Assembly: GCF_001720485.1 (NCBI RefSeq)
Contig: NZ_CP017114.1
Location: 4,092,001 to 4,156,000, forward strand
DNA from: Cobetia marina
GTDB taxonomy: Bacteria > Pseudomonadota > Gammaproteobacteria > Pseudomonadales > Halomonadaceae
Reading direction: 5' to 3'
Length of the DNA: 64,000 bases
Part shown: piece after piece, positions 28,457-38,139 of the stretch
Layout: each line of letters starts with the position of its first letter
Numbering within the stretch: the stretch's first letter is position 1
Translations under genes and position numbers: made by a program
Notes under the pieces: generated by a model
Databases searched by the model: none
What the model was told of the DNA's origin: nothing
What the model saw: the letters and a program-made list of their open reading frames with translations, nothing else

Positions 28457-28612
28457 CGCTTCAGCGTATCGCCCTGCAGGCATCGGTGCCCATGCAGTGT
28501 ACGATAGCGACATGAATCGTCGGCAGGCGCATCATCCGATTCCCGCCTGCCACTGCGTCCCATCGGCGCCTGTCACACACGTGAGCCAGGCGCTCTCAAG
28601 ACAGAGACCGTC

Positions 28613-29470
28613 ATGAACCCGAGCGACGAGGCCCCGGCCGTCACCCCGACCGCCCCTCCTTCCGATGGCAAGCTGCGCACCGCCGTGCCCATCACCGGCT
28701 GCGTCATCACTCTCAATGAAGCCCACAACATCGAGGACTGCCTGCGCTCGCTGGCCCAGGTCTGCGATGAGCTGATCGTGGTCGATTCCGGCTCCACGGA
28801 TGCCACCTGCGAGCTGGCGCGCGCCATGGGCGCCGTGGTGATCGACCAGCCCTATCTGGGCGACGGGCCGCAGAAGAACGTCGGACCGAGCTATGCCAGC
28901 CACCGCTGGGTGCTGTCACTGGACGCCGATGAACGCCTGACCGACGGCGCCGTCAGCGCCATCCGGGAACTGGCACTCGACAGCACGCCCCACGACGGCT
29001 TCGCGCTACGCCGTCGCAACTTCATCGGCTCACGCTGGGTGCGACATGCCGGCTGGTACCCCGATTACTGCCTGCGCCTGTATGACCGCGAGAAGCTCGC
29101 CTTCCGCGATTCGCGCCAGCACAGCTCCGTTCAGGCCAGCCACCCCTGCGAGCTGGATGCGGACCTCGAGCATTACAGCTTCGCCAATCTGGGTGAGCTG
29201 TTCGTCAAGGCCAGTGGCCGCTTCTCGAATCGCGCCGCCAAGATCATGTATCAGAAGGGAAAACGCGCCAACGCCTTCACGCCCTTCCTGCATGCCAGCA
29301 ATGCCTTCATGCGCAAGTTCGTCTTCCAGGCCGGCTTCCGCGATGGCGTCGATGGCTTCTCGGTGGCGCTGTCCGCCAGCGTCAATGCCTACCTGAAATA
29401 CGCCAAGCTGCTGGAATTCCAGCGCGACGCCAAGGTGCGTGAGGCGGAAGACTTCAACAAGGTATGGTGA
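28613..29470 (+). CDS. Glycosyltransferase family 2, WaaE/KdtX-like
   Basis: The 285-residue protein begins with a variable 25-residue stretch and then GCVITLNEAHNIEDCLRSL and CDELIVVDSGSTDATCELA, the GT-A nucleotide-sugar fold, with VLSLDADERLTD as the DXD-type metal motif. It resembles WaaE-type beta-glucosyltransferases that decorate the heptose region of the LPS core. It overlaps the following family-4 transferase or abuts it, depending on that start. Confidence 0.87.
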   Translation: MNPSDEAPAVTPTAPPSDGKLRTAVPITGCVITLNEAHNIEDCLRSLAQVCDELIVVDSGSTDATCELARAMGAVVIDQPYLGDGPQKNVGPSYASHRWVLSLDADERLTDGAVSAIRELALDSTPHDGFALRRRNFIGSRWVRHAGWYPDYCLRLYDREKLAFRDSRQHSSVQASHPCELDADLEHYSFANLGELFVKASGRFSNRAAKIMYQKGKRANAFTPFLHASNAFMRKFVFQAGFRDGVDGFSVALSASVNAYLKYAKLLEFQRDAKVREAEDFNKVW

Positions 29471-29472
29471 CC

Positions 29473-30606
29473 ATGACCTCTGCTTGTGAGCAGGCGGCGT
29501 CGCAAGCTCCGTCTCGGCCGCTGCACGTGCGCCACGTCAATCTGGCCCGCGGCTTTCGCGGTGGTGAACGCCAGACGCTCAACCTGATCGCGGACCTGGC
29601 GCGACGCGCCAGCCCGGGAGAGAACGGCGAAGCCGGCGCGCCGATCCGTCAGTCGCTGGTGTGCCTGCAAGGCTCGCCATTGATCACCGAACTGGCGGCG
29701 CTTGAGCTTGCCGTCACGGTGGACGTGATCGAGATCCACGGGCGCTTCAGGGGCCATCTCGGTCAGCCTCGCGCCGATATCGTGCATGCTCACGAAGCCA
29801 AGGCCGTGCACTGGGCGTGGCTGCATCAGCGCCTCACCGGCACGCCTTATCTGCTGACCCGCCGGGTGCCTCAGCCGGTGAAGGACAAGTGGTTCAATCG
29901 TCTGACCTATCGCGCCGCCGCCCGCCGGGTGGCGATTTCCTCGGTGATCGAGTCACACCTGCGTGAGCGCCAGTGGGGGGAGACGGCTCTGATTCCCAGC
30001 ACCCTCGCCCACCTGCCCAGCGATGAGACAGCCGTGGGCAGACTGCGGGAGCGCTTCGGCAATACGCCCGCCGGGGGTCGCTTCGTCGTCGGGCATGTCG
30101 GCGCGCTGGTGGACCGCCACAAGGGCCAGCGAGTGCTGATCGAGGCGGCCCGTCAGCTGCGCGACAGTCACCCGCAGCTGCTGTTCGTCTGCCTGGGCGC
30201 GGGAGAGGATGAAGCCGCCTTCAAGGCGGAGAGCGCCGATCTGGACAATCTTGTCTGGGAGGGCTTCCACACCAATGTCGGCGACTATCTGGAAGCCTTC
30301 GATCTGTTCGCCTTCCCGTCACGCAATGAAGGACTTGGCTCGATCCTGCTCGACGTGATGGACCACGGCGTCCCGATCATCGCAAGCGAGGTGGATGGCA
30401 TCCCCGATATCGTGCATGACGATGCCACCGGCGTGCTGGTGCCCACCGGCAATGCACCCGCGCTGGCTGCCGCCATCGTGGCACTCGGCGATGACGCACC
30501 ACGTCGAGAGCGGCTGGTCGCGGGCGCGCGGGCGCATCTGGCACGCTTCACCCCCAGCGCCATGGGCGAGGCCTATCTGGGGCTTTATCAGCGACTGGCA
30601 CGCTAG
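29473..30606 (+). CDS. Glycosyltransferase family 4 (GT-B fold)
   Basis: This product of about 377 residues has VRHVNLARGFRGGERQTLNLIADL at the start, a second Rossmann domain from about residue 195 (FVVGHVGALVDRHKGQRVLIEAA) and the family-4 EX7E-type donor site FPSRNEGLGSILLDVMDHGVPIIASEV. It probably adds a core or O-antigen-proximal sugar; the acceptor is unknown. ATG 29464 also exists, but AAGGT lies directly against it and is better placed for 29473. A tandem repeat and a terminator follow. Confidence 0.85.
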   Translation: MTSACEQAASQAPSRPLHVRHVNLARGFRGGERQTLNLIADLARRASPGENGEAGAPIRQSLVCLQGSPLITELAALELAVTVDVIEIHGRFRGHLGQPRADIVHAHEAKAVHWAWLHQRLTGTPYLLTRRVPQPVKDKWFNRLTYRAAARRVAISSVIESHLRERQWGETALIPSTLAHLPSDETAVGRLRERFGNTPAGGRFVVGHVGALVDRHKGQRVLIEAARQLRDSHPQLLFVCLGAGEDEAAFKAESADLDNLVWEGFHTNVGDYLEAFDLFAFPSRNEGLGSILLDVMDHGVPIIASEVDGIPDIVHDDATGVLVPTGNAPALAAAIVALGDDAPRRERLVAGARAHLARFTPSAMGEAYLGLYQRLAR

Positions 30607-30620
30607 ACCGCTTCTCGCCT

Positions 30621-30680
30621 CAGGCATCTATCGCCCAGGCATCTATCGCCCAGGTACCTGTCGCCCAAGTACCTGCTGTC
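30621..30680 (+). repeat. Degenerate 15-bp tandem repeat, about four copies, after a stop codon
   Basis: CAGGCATCTATCGCC occurs twice in direct succession (30621-30650), then CAGGTACCTGTCGCC and a decayed CAAGTACCTGCTGTCGC. It begins 14 bp after the family-4 transferase stop and ends about 20 bp before its terminator. Confidence 0.75.
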
Positions 30681-30698
30681 GCTCGAACAGAGAGAACG

Positions 30699-30745
30699 AA
30701 AAAGCCCTGTTTCATGTGAAACATCACGATGAAACAGGGCTTTTT
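30699..30745. terminator. Bidirectional terminator between the GT4 gene and the 303-residue gene
   Basis: AAAAAGCCCTGTTTCAT and ATGAAACAGGGCTTTTT are perfect 17-bp arms around a 13-base loop. It serves two convergent genes. A parS-like 16-mer overlaps the left arm and loop. Confidence 0.9.
30708..30723. promoter_or_regulatory. parS-like ParB site, one mismatch
   Basis: TGTTTCATGTGAAACA differs from the palindromic parS consensus TGTTTCACGTGAAACA at one central base. It sits inside a terminator, which by itself generates part of the symmetry, so it is less certain than the two sites in recF. Confidence 0.4.
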
Positions 30746-30772
30746 CGTTTTTATAAACAACAGGTTATCGGC

Positions 30773-31684
30773 TCAACTGCCGGAATTTGCATCCTCGAGT
30801 CCACGCAGATCCGGCCACCCCTCATCCACTCCCAGCACGGGATAGGTCTTGGGGTCCAGCGGGCCGGGTTCGCTTTCGGGACGACACTCTTGCAGCGCAG
30901 CCTGCAGACGCCGCAGAGCCTCATCACCTTCGGCACCGGCGGTCACCTTGTCCCAGAACTCACGATGTACCGCCTTGATGACGACAGGCACGCGGGGCAC
31001 TCCCACCTGCTGCGCCATCGCCAGGCGATGCAGGCCACGATTGATCTTGAGCAGACGGCCATCACGCGTCACCGCGACGCCCATCTCATCCTTGGTGATG
31101 CCCTGGCGGAAGCCATTGGCGGCCATGTCCTGCAGATAACCGCGATAACAGCGCAGGTAACCGAGAATCTGTTCCTCACTGTCCATCAGCAGGCCATCAC
31201 GCGGCGATGCCCAGGGCTTGCCCGCCTCCAGCAAGGCCTTGAGCTGCTGATAACGCTCGGTCACCGTCAGATCATCACCATGCTCGATCAGGTCACGCAT
31301 CAGGCGCGAGCGTGAGCCGAAGCGGAAGGCGCCACGCCGCAGGTCCCAGTCACCCTCCCAGATGAAGGCATTCGAGGAAGGCCGCTTGCGCTTGTCACGC
31401 CCGAAGTTGACGTCGCGCACCAGTTCACGCGGATTGATCCACAGTGTCAGCGCCTCTGGTCCCATCACGTCTTCCACGGCATGTCGCGGCAAGCCACGCT
31501 GCTCAAGCCCCTGATGGCGCGAGCGATGCCGGCACCAGCGCACCAGCCATGCCCGGCTGAACGGCAGTACCAGGTGCTGCTCACACCAGGCACGCCACGC
31601 CTCGATACGCTGTGCACGCGTCATCGCCCCGCGCATCCGCGGATGGATCAGATCATCCGTCGTACGATTCTTCGGCAAGCTCAC
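30773..31684 (-). CDS. Hypothetical protein with a ParB-like C-terminal segment, in the LPS cluster
   Basis: The 303-residue protein starts at a GTG that overlaps the waaF stop (GTGA), so it is translationally coupled to LPS synthesis. Residues 1-100 are rich in Arg and Trp with no recognised domain. Residues 201-240 (MGVAVTRDGRLLKINRGLHRLAMAQQVGVPRVPVVIKAV) look like the ParB/sulfiredoxin-type segment found in some polysaccharide-cluster proteins (DG-x-GxHRLAxAxxLGVxxVPV). No signal peptide or membrane span is evident. I do not know its function; a role in core assembly is suggested only by coupling. Confidence 0.7.
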   Translation of the reverse strand: MSLPKNRTTDDLIHPRMRGAMTRAQRIEAWRAWCEQHLVLPFSRAWLVRWCRHRSRHQGLEQRGLPRHAVEDVMGPEALTLWINPRELVRDVNFGRDKRKRPSSNAFIWEGDWDLRRGAFRFGSRSRLMRDLIEHGDDLTVTERYQQLKALLEAGKPWASPRDGLLMDSEEQILGYLRCYRGYLQDMAANGFRQGITKDEMGVAVTRDGRLLKINRGLHRLAMAQQVGVPRVPVVIKAVHREFWDKVTAGAEGDEALRRLQAALQECRPESEPGPLDPKTYPVLGVDEGWPDLRGLEDANSGS

Positions 31685-32700
31685 CGCTCATCCTCATCCA
31701 GCGCGATCGCCGTCAGCAATCGCTCAGGCGCGATGTGATTCAGGCAGTTGGTATGCCCCAACGGACAGACGCGCTTGAAACACGGTGAGCACTCCAGCGC
31801 CAGCCAGTGAATCTCGCGATTGGCCGTCAGCGGTGGCGTGTAATGTGGTGACGAGGAGCCGTAGATGCCCTGGATACGGGCCCCTACCGCGGCCGCCACA
31901 TGCATCAGGCCGGAATCATTGCTGACCACTTCCCGACACTCGGCGATCAGATCCACCGCATCCGCCAGTCGCGTCTTGCCACACAGGTTGTGGACGCCGG
32001 CCAGCCCCTGGGCAATCTCCTCACCGGCCGCCACATCCTTGGGACCGCCAAAGATACGCACCTCCGCCCCGGCCTGCGTCAGTGACTCGGCAAGCTCGCG
32101 AAAGTGCGCCAGTGGCCACTGCTTGGCCGGCCCGTATTCCGCGCCCGGCATCATGCCGATGATGGGGGCCGGTGGCGCACTCAGGCCCAGCTCCTCGCGC
32201 AGACGCCGCTGATTGGCGCTGTCGGTGACGAGACAGGGTTCGGGGATGCGCTGCGGCGGGTTGGCCTCGTCCAGCGGCAGGCCCAGTGAGGTGAAGCGCT
32301 TGACGGTCTGATCGAGAATCGACTTGTCGAGCTTGCGGCACTCGGTGAGCAGGCCGTGGCGCTGCTCACCGGTGAAGCCGACCCGCACTGGAATACGCGC
32401 GAAGAATGGCACCAGCGCCGACTTCCAGGAGCGCGGCAGCACGATGGCGCGATCGAAACGCCCGCGCAGCGAGCGCCCCAGTCGCCAGCGCGCCTTGAGG
32501 GCGAAGTCGCCATGCCCCGCCGGCAGTGCCAGCGCTTCCTCGACCTCGGGCATGCGCTCGATGATCGGTTGCGACCAGGCGGGCGCCAGCACACTGATCC
32601 GGCAGCCGGGCGAGCGCTGCTTCAACGTCATGAACAGGCTCTGCGCCATCACCATGTCGCCGACCCAGCTGGGCCCGACCACCAGAATGCGCTCACTCAT
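31681..32700 (-). CDS. waaF: ADP-heptose:LPS heptosyltransferase II
   Basis: The 339-residue family-9 transferase adds the second heptose of the inner core. It has ILVVGPSWVGDMVMAQSLFMTLKQ, GMMPGAEYGPAKQWPLAHFRELAESL and VVSNDSGLMHVAAAVGARIQGIYGSSSPHYTPPL, all characteristic of WaaF. The start at 32700 has an AGAGGAG ribosome site; the longer frame to 32760 is not conserved. It lies behind hldD in the same direction and is coupled to the 303-residue gene. Confidence 0.95.
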   Translation of the reverse strand: MSERILVVGPSWVGDMVMAQSLFMTLKQRSPGCRISVLAPAWSQPIIERMPEVEEALALPAGHGDFALKARWRLGRSLRGRFDRAIVLPRSWKSALVPFFARIPVRVGFTGEQRHGLLTECRKLDKSILDQTVKRFTSLGLPLDEANPPQRIPEPCLVTDSANQRRLREELGLSAPPAPIIGMMPGAEYGPAKQWPLAHFRELAESLTQAGAEVRIFGGPKDVAAGEEIAQGLAGVHNLCGKTRLADAVDLIAECREVVSNDSGLMHVAAAVGARIQGIYGSSSPHYTPPLTANREIHWLALECSPCFKRVCPLGHTNCLNHIAPERLLTAIALDEDER

Positions 32701-32801
32701 GCCTTGCTCCTCTTCACGGCCAACCCTCTTTGCGGATGCGCTTGCCCTGCCCCATCGCACTTGCGATGCAGGCGCCCATGCTCATTCCACACGCGCTTAC
32801 C

Positions 32802-32831
32802 CTCAGTCCACACGTGCTCAGTCCACACGTG
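32802..32831 (-). repeat. 15-bp tandem repeat after the hldD stop codon
   Basis: CTCAGTCCACACGTG occurs twice in direct succession, with a diverged third unit (CTCATTCCACACGCG) at 32781-32795. Read on the minus strand, it begins 7 bp after the hldD stop. Confidence 0.7.
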
Positions 32832-32838
32832 CTCAGAC

Positions 32839-33795
32839 TCAGCGATTCAGCCATTCGAGATAGGCGCGAGTGCCCTGGGCAACGGTCTTGAACTCGACGT
32901 TGCAGCCGGCCTTGCGCAGCTTGCCGATGTCGGCACGCGTGAAGCTCTGGTAGCGGCCCTTGAGGTTTTCCGGGAAGTCGATGTACTCGATCTCGCCCTT
33001 CTCGTAGTACTCGATGACGGTCTCGGCGATCGCCTTGAACGGCTCGGCACGGCCGGTGCCCAGGTTGAAGATGCCGGAGGCTTCCGGGTGATCGAGGAAC
33101 CACAGATTGACGTCGACCACATCACCGACGTAGACGAAGTCACGGCTCTGCATGCCGGCTTCATAGCCATCGTAGGCGCCGAACAGCTTCGGGTTCTCGC
33201 CCGCCTTCACCTGGGTGTGATGGTGGTAGGCGACGCTGGCCATCTTGCCCTTGTGCTGCTCACGCGGGCCATAGACATTGAAATAGCGGAAGCCGACCAC
33301 CTGGGTGGTCAGGCTGTCCCAACGCTGGCGCACGTGCTGATCAAACAGCAGCTTGGAGTAGCCGTAGACGTTGAGCGGCCCTTCGAACTCCGGTGTTTCC
33401 TTGAAGACCTGGCTGTCGCCATAGGTCGCCGCGGAGCTCGCGTAGAGGAAGGGAATCTGATTCGCCTCACAGAAGTTGAGCAGCACCTTGGAGTACTCGA
33501 AGTTGTTCTCGAGCATGAACTGGCCGTCCCACTCGGTGGTATCGGAGCAGGCGCCCTCGTGGAAGATCGCCTCGATCTTCGGCAGCTCGGCATACTCACC
33601 CATCAGGCTCGACTGGACGCGAATCAGGAAATCGTCCTTGTCGAGATAGTCGGCAATGGTCAGATCCGCCAGATTGACGAACTTGGTGCCGTCACTCAGG
33701 TCATCCACCACCAGGATATCGGTACGGCCGCGATCATTGAGTGCCTTGACGATATTGGCACCGATGAAGCCGGCGCCTCCGGTAACGACGATCAT
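32839..33795 (-). CDS. hldD: ADP-L-glycero-D-manno-heptose 6-epimerase
   Basis: The 318-residue enzyme epimerises ADP-D-glycero- to ADP-L-glycero-manno-heptose for the LPS core. It starts [20 protein letters not shown] with the NADP Rossmann glycines and has the catalytic [12 protein letters not shown] (Tyr and Lys). It is nearly collinear with E. coli HldD. The start at 33795 follows GGGAG; a start at 33807 would add MGAQ, which the family lacks. Confidence 0.97.
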   Translation of the reverse strand: MIVVTGGAGFIGANIVKALNDRGRTDILVVDDLSDGTKFVNLADLTIADYLDKDDFLIRVQSSLMGEYAELPKIEAIFHEGACSDTTEWDGQFMLENNFEYSKVLLNFCEANQIPFLYASSAATYGDSQVFKETPEFEGPLNVYGYSKLLFDQHVRQRWDSLTTQVVGFRYFNVYGPREQHKGKMASVAYHHHTQVKAGENPKLFGAYDGYEAGMQSRDFVYVGDVVDVNLWFLDHPEASGIFNLGTGRAEPFKAIAETVIEYYEKGEIEYIDFPENLKGRYQSFTRADIGKLRKAGCNVEFKTVAQGTRAYLEWLNR

Positions 33796-33965
33796 TTGAG
33801 CTCCCATAGCCTCTCAGAGGCTTGTAGGCAATACGCGCGTGCAGGGACGCGACGCATCAGAATTTGGAAATGGCACGCACTCGGTTACGTCTGCGGCCTA
33901 TAACCCGATAAGCGGGGATTGTATACTTGGCAGTTCTCGAATTCATGGGCCAACGGGCTTCACCA

Positions 33966-34928
33966 ATGACACAGCCAGACGTGAAAACCTTCCAGGGCCT
34001 GATTCTGGCCCTGCAGCAATACTGGGCCGAACAGGGTTGCATCATCCTGCAGCCATTGGATATGGAGGTTGGCGCGGGGACTTTCCACCCGGCGACCTTC
34101 CTGCGCTCCATCGGTCCTGAAACCTGGAACGCTGCCTATGTGCAGCCTTCCCGCCGTCCCACCGACGGCCGCTACGGCGAAAATCCCAATCGCCTGCAGC
34201 ACTACTACCAGTTCCAGGTGGTGATGAAGCCGTCACCGGCCAACCTGCAGGAGCTCTATCTGGGCTCGCTGGAGCGTCTGGGCATTGACCCGCTGGTCCA
34301 CGACATCCGCTTCGTCGAGGACAACTGGGAATCCCCGACGCTGGGCGCCTGGGGACTTGGCTGGGAAATGTGGCTCAACGGCATGGAAGTGACCCAGTTC
34401 ACCTACTTCCAGCAGGCAGGCGGCATCGAGTGCTTCCCGGTCACCGGCGAGCTGACCTACGGTCTCGAGCGCATCGCGATGTACCTGCAGGACGTGGACA
34501 GCGTCTACGACCTGATCTGGACCACCGCACCGGACGGCTCCGTGGTCACCTACGGCGATGTCTTCCTGCAGAACGAGAAGGAGCAGTCCGCCTACAACTT
34601 CGAGCACGCTGCCGTGCCGGAGCTGTTCGCTGCCTTCGATCACTGCGAGAGCGAATGTCAGAAGCTGCTGGCGGCCAACCTGCCGCTGCCGGCCTATGAG
34701 CAGGTGCTGAAGGCCTCCCACACCTTCAACCTGCTGGATGCGCGTCACGCCATCTCCGTCACCGAGCGTCAGCGTTACATCCTGCGCGTGCGCACCCTCG
34801 CCCGCGACGTGGCCCACGCCTATTACGACTCGCGCAAGGCCGCTGGCTTCCCGCTGGCACCACAGGCACTGCGTGACGAGCTGCTCGCCGCCGATGACAC
34901 CACTACCGAGGGAGACGCGTCAGCATGA
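33966..34928 (+). CDS. glyQ: Glycyl-tRNA synthetase alpha subunit
   Basis: The 320-residue class II synthetase subunit charges tRNA-Gly as an alpha2beta2 enzyme with GlyS. It begins [41 protein letters not shown] and contains [35 protein letters not shown] at 33922-33927 is a likely -10. It is divergent from hldD and overlaps glyS by four bases. Confidence 0.98.
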   Translation: MTQPDVKTFQGLILALQQYWAEQGCIILQPLDMEVGAGTFHPATFLRSIGPETWNAAYVQPSRRPTDGRYGENPNRLQHYYQFQVVMKPSPANLQELYLGSLERLGIDPLVHDIRFVEDNWESPTLGAWGLGWEMWLNGMEVTQFTYFQQAGGIECFPVTGELTYGLERIAMYLQDVDSVYDLIWTTAPDGSVVTYGDVFLQNEKEQSAYNFEHAAVPELFAAFDHCESECQKLLAANLPLPAYEQVLKASHTFNLLDARHAISVTERQRYILRVRTLARDVAHAYYDSRKAAGFPLAPQALRDELLAADDTTTEGDASA

Positions 34929-36994
34929 CCTCCGTGAATACCCTGCTGATCGAACTGGGCTGCGAAGAACTGCCGCCGGGTGCCATCGATGCACTCGCCG
35001 ACGGCCTGGCCAATGGCCTGGCCGATGGCTTGCGTGAGGCCGAAGTCGCCTTCGGTCAGGTCCGCGCCTACGCCACACCACGTCGTCTGGCGGTGATGAT
35101 CGAGTCGCTGGCCGAGCGTCAACCGGACCGCGAGATCGAGAAGCGTGGCCCGGCCAAGGCTGCGGCCTTCAAGGATGGTGAGCCGACCCGCGCCGTGCAG
35201 GGCTTCGCTCGCTCCTGCGGTGTCGAGGTCAGTGATCTGATCGAGCTGGAAACCGACAAGGGCACCTGGCTCGGCTATCGTCATACCCAGCCGGGCGAGC
35301 ATCTTTCCGCCCTGCTGCCGGCCATGCTGGAACAGGTCGTCGCTCGCCTGCCGGTGCCGAAGAACATGCGCTGGGGTGCCTCACGCATCGAGTTCTCTCG
35401 TCCGGTGCATTGGCTGGTCGCGCTGTACGGCAGCGAAGTGATCGAGGCCAGCGTGCTGGGCCTCGAGGCAGGCCGCACCACCTTCGGTCATCGCTTCCAT
35501 GCCCCGCAGGCCATCACGCTGGCGCACGCCGAGGACTACCTCGACGCGCTGGAAGATGCCCGCGTGCTGGCCAACCGTGAAGTACGCCGTGAGCGCATCC
35601 GCGAACAGGTCCAGGCCGAGGCGGAAGTCTATGGCGCCAATGCCGTCATCGAGGAAGCCCTCCTCAACGAGGTCAATGGTCTCGTGGAATGGCCGGTCGC
35701 ACTGACGGGCACCTTCGATGAGCGCTTCCTGGAAGTGCCGGCGGAGTGTCTGATCTCCTCCATGAAGGCCAACCAGAAGTACTTCCACCTGCTGGACAAC
35801 GACGGCAAGCTCAAGCCGGCCTTCATCACCATCTCCAATATCGAGAGCAAGGACCCGCAACAGGTCATCTCCGGTAACGAGAAGGTGATTCGTCCGCGTC
35901 TGGGCGATGCCGCCTTCTTCTACGAGACCGACCTGCGCAGCACGCTGGAATCGCGTCGCGAGAAGCTCGAGAGCGTCGTCTTCCAGCAGAAGCTGGGCAG
36001 CATGGCCGAGAAGGCCCGTCGCAGCGAAGCCGTGGCCCGCCACATCGCGGAACGCATCGGTGCCGATGTCGAGCACGCCGCACGCGCCGCACAGCTGGCC
36101 AAGACCGACCTGGTCACCGAGATGGTGCTGGAGTTCCCGGAACTGCAGGGCATCATGGGCCACTACTACGCCCGTCACGATGGCGAAGATGCCACCGTCG
36201 CGCGTGCGCTGGAAGAACAGTATCTGCCGCGCTTCGCCGGCGATGCGATTCCCGCGACCAAGGCCGGCATGGCGATCGCCCTGGCGGACCGTCTCGACAC
36301 CCTGACCGGCATCTTCGGCATCGGTCAGCGTCCGACCGGCGCCAAGGACCCGTTCGCGCTGCGTCGTGCCACCATCGGGGTGCTCAACATCCTGATCAAG
36401 GGCGAACTGGACCTCGACCTGCGCGAGCTGCTGACCGTCAGCGCCGAGCAGCATCGTGACCTGCCCAAGGCCGAAGGACTGGTCGAGGACGTGCTCGAGT
36501 ACATGCTCGATCGCTTCCGCGCCTGGGCCAATGACGAGGGCATGGGTGCCGAACTGTACCTGGCCGTGCGTACCCTGAAGATCAGCAACCCGCTGGACTT
36601 CGCGCGTCGTCTGCGTGCCGTGCACGCCTTCGGCGAACGCCCGGAAGCCGCCGCTCTGGCAGCCGCCAACAAGCGCGTCTCCAACATCCTCGCCAAGGCC
36701 GAGCACGATGGCCGCACCGAGGTGGACACGAGCCTGTTGAGTGAGCCGGCCGAGCAGGCACTGGCAGAGGCCCTCAAGGCACGTGGCGCGGAAGTGGCAC
36801 CGCTGTTCGCGGCGGCACGCTACCAGGAAGCCCTCGATACGCTGGCCAGCCTGCGCGAGCCGGTCGATGCCTTCTTCGATCAGGTCATGGTCAACGCCGA
36901 CGATGCCGCCGTGCGCGCCAATCGCCTGGCGATGCTGGCCAGTCTGCAAGGCCTGTTCATGGGTGTGGCCGACATCAGCCTGCTGACCCAATAA
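34925..36994 (+). CDS. glyS: Glycyl-tRNA synthetase beta subunit
   Basis: The 689-residue subunit supplies tRNA recognition and is complete at the family's usual length. It starts with [19 protein letters not shown] and contains [30 protein letters not shown] and [29 protein letters not shown]. The ATG overlaps the glyQ stop (ATGA). A strong terminator follows 47 bp after the stop. Confidence 0.98.
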   Translation: MTSVNTLLIELGCEELPPGAIDALADGLANGLADGLREAEVAFGQVRAYATPRRLAVMIESLAERQPDREIEKRGPAKAAAFKDGEPTRAVQGFARSCGVEVSDLIELETDKGTWLGYRHTQPGEHLSALLPAMLEQVVARLPVPKNMRWGASRIEFSRPVHWLVALYGSEVIEASVLGLEAGRTTFGHRFHAPQAITLAHAEDYLDALEDARVLANREVRRERIREQVQAEAEVYGANAVIEEALLNEVNGLVEWPVALTGTFDERFLEVPAECLISSMKANQKYFHLLDNDGKLKPAFITISNIESKDPQQVISGNEKVIRPRLGDAAFFYETDLRSTLESRREKLESVVFQQKLGSMAEKARRSEAVARHIAERIGADVEHAARAAQLAKTDLVTEMVLEFPELQGIMGHYYARHDGEDATVARALEEQYLPRFAGDAIPATKAGMAIALADRLDTLTGIFGIGQRPTGAKDPFALRRATIGVLNILIKGELDLDLRELLTVSAEQHRDLPKAEGLVEDVLEYMLDRFRAWANDEGMGAELYLAVRTLKISNPLDFARRLRAVHAFGERPEAAALAAANKRVSNILAKAEHDGRTEVDTSLLSEPAEQALAEALKARGAEVAPLFAAARYQEALDTLASLREPVDAFFDQVMVNADDAAVRANRLAMLASLQGLFMGVADISLLTQ

Positions 36995-37041
36995 GGGCTG
37001 CCGGCCCACGGTGTCCCCGACATCGGTATATGGCAGTCTCT

Positions 37042-37075
37042 GCAAAAGAACCCCGCCACGGCGGGGTTCTTTTGC
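37042..37075. terminator. Terminator after glyQS
   Basis: GCAAAAGAACCCCGCC / GGCGGGGTTCTTTTGC around a 2-base CA centre, with a T-rich 3' arm. Confidence 0.85.
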
Positions 37076-37149
37076 ATCCAGCCTCCTCGAAATGACGTAT
37101 TGCGTGACAGGATTACACGCAATGTGGCCGCGATGTCACAAATTCTGCC

Positions 37150-37178
37150 TTGATCCCCTACCTAGGTCGCACTAGAAT
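37150..37178 (+). promoter_or_regulatory. Promoter of gmhB
   Basis: TTGATC (37150-37155) and TAGAAT (37173-37178) are spaced by 17 bp, giving a leader of about 185 bases. The remainder of 37076-37371 has no gene that I can recognise. Confidence 0.6.
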
Positions 37179-37371
37179 CCAGTATAGAAACAGTGTTCGA
37201 AAAGCGTGACAGCCTGTCGCACCCACGCTCTTCGGTCACTCGGCGCCATTTGCCCAACCCCCGTGCGAGCGTCATCTTGTGACTTGGCTCACAATTTCCC
37301 AGGCAAAGCGGCGACCCCCTGACAAGCAGCCCGGCTGACGCCCCTGACTGCCCTGAGGTGAAGAGTTGACC

Positions 37372-38001
37372 ATGCAAAAACTGATCGTGCTCGACCGTGA
37401 TGGTGTCATCAATGAAGACTCCGATGCCTTCGTCAAGAATGCCGAGGAGTGGATCGAATACCCCACCTCCATTCAGGCCATCGCTCGCCTGACGCGAGCG
37501 GGCTATACCGTAGCCGTCGCGACCAATCAGTCCGGCATCGCTCGCGGCCACTTCGGTCACCGGGAACTCGACCAGATGCACGACAAGATGATGCAGCTGG
37601 TGAAGGAAGCCGGTGGCGATATCGCCCACATCGCCTACTGCCCGCATGGCCCGGATGATGGCTGTGATTGCCGCAAGCCGGAACCCGGCCTGCTGCACCA
37701 GATTCAGGACGCTCTGCAGATCCCGGACTTCGAAGGCGCCTGGATGCTGGGCGACAGTCTGCGCGATCTGGTCGCTGGCCAGAAGGCCGGCTGTCGCGCC
37801 GCGCTGGTGATGACCGGCAAGGGCCAGAAGACACTGGCCGATGGCGAGGGCCTCAAGGACGTGCTGGTGGTCGCCAACCTGGCCGACTTCACCAACCGCC
37901 TGCTGGATGGCGAGCTCAACCACGCCATGTCGGATGGTGAGCCGGGAAAGTCCCAGCGCCGCTGCGTGAGCTGTGAAGCCGCTGCCGAGAGCTATCTGTG
38001 A
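37372..38001 (+). CDS. gmhB: D-glycero-beta-D-manno-heptose-1,7-bisphosphate 7-phosphatase
   Basis: The 209-residue HAD phosphatase works between the two HldE reactions in ADP-heptose synthesis. It has the nucleophile motif LIVLDRDGVINEDSD, ATNQSGIARG, the zinc loop CPHGPDDGCDCRKP (Cys-x-His and Cys-x-Cys) and LGDSLRDLVAGQKAGC. The tail past residue 190 ends with a CVSCEAAAESYL segment that is not part of the catalytic fold. ATG 37372 is preferred over the TTG two codons upstream. Confidence 0.95.
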   Translation: MQKLIVLDRDGVINEDSDAFVKNAEEWIEYPTSIQAIARLTRAGYTVAVATNQSGIARGHFGHRELDQMHDKMMQLVKEAGGDIAHIAYCPHGPDDGCDCRKPEPGLLHQIQDALQIPDFEGAWMLGDSLRDLVAGQKAGCRAALVMTGKGQKTLADGEGLKDVLVVANLADFTNRLLDGELNHAMSDGEPGKSQRRCVSCEAAAESYL

Positions 38002-38139
38002 GACACACATGCCGCGCGCACTCCCTGCGCCGGCATGTGCTTGCCCCTCTATTCAATAGCGGCGATATGCTACCCTTCAGACATGAATCCGGGCAGGCAA
38101 TGGCCTGCCCATCTCACTCCCTCATGCTGGAGGCCTCGT

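Noticed and set aside
35381..37045. A 554-codon open frame on the minus strand opposite glyS
   Set aside because: Same cause: mirror of a GC-rich conserved gene. No domain and no ribosome site.
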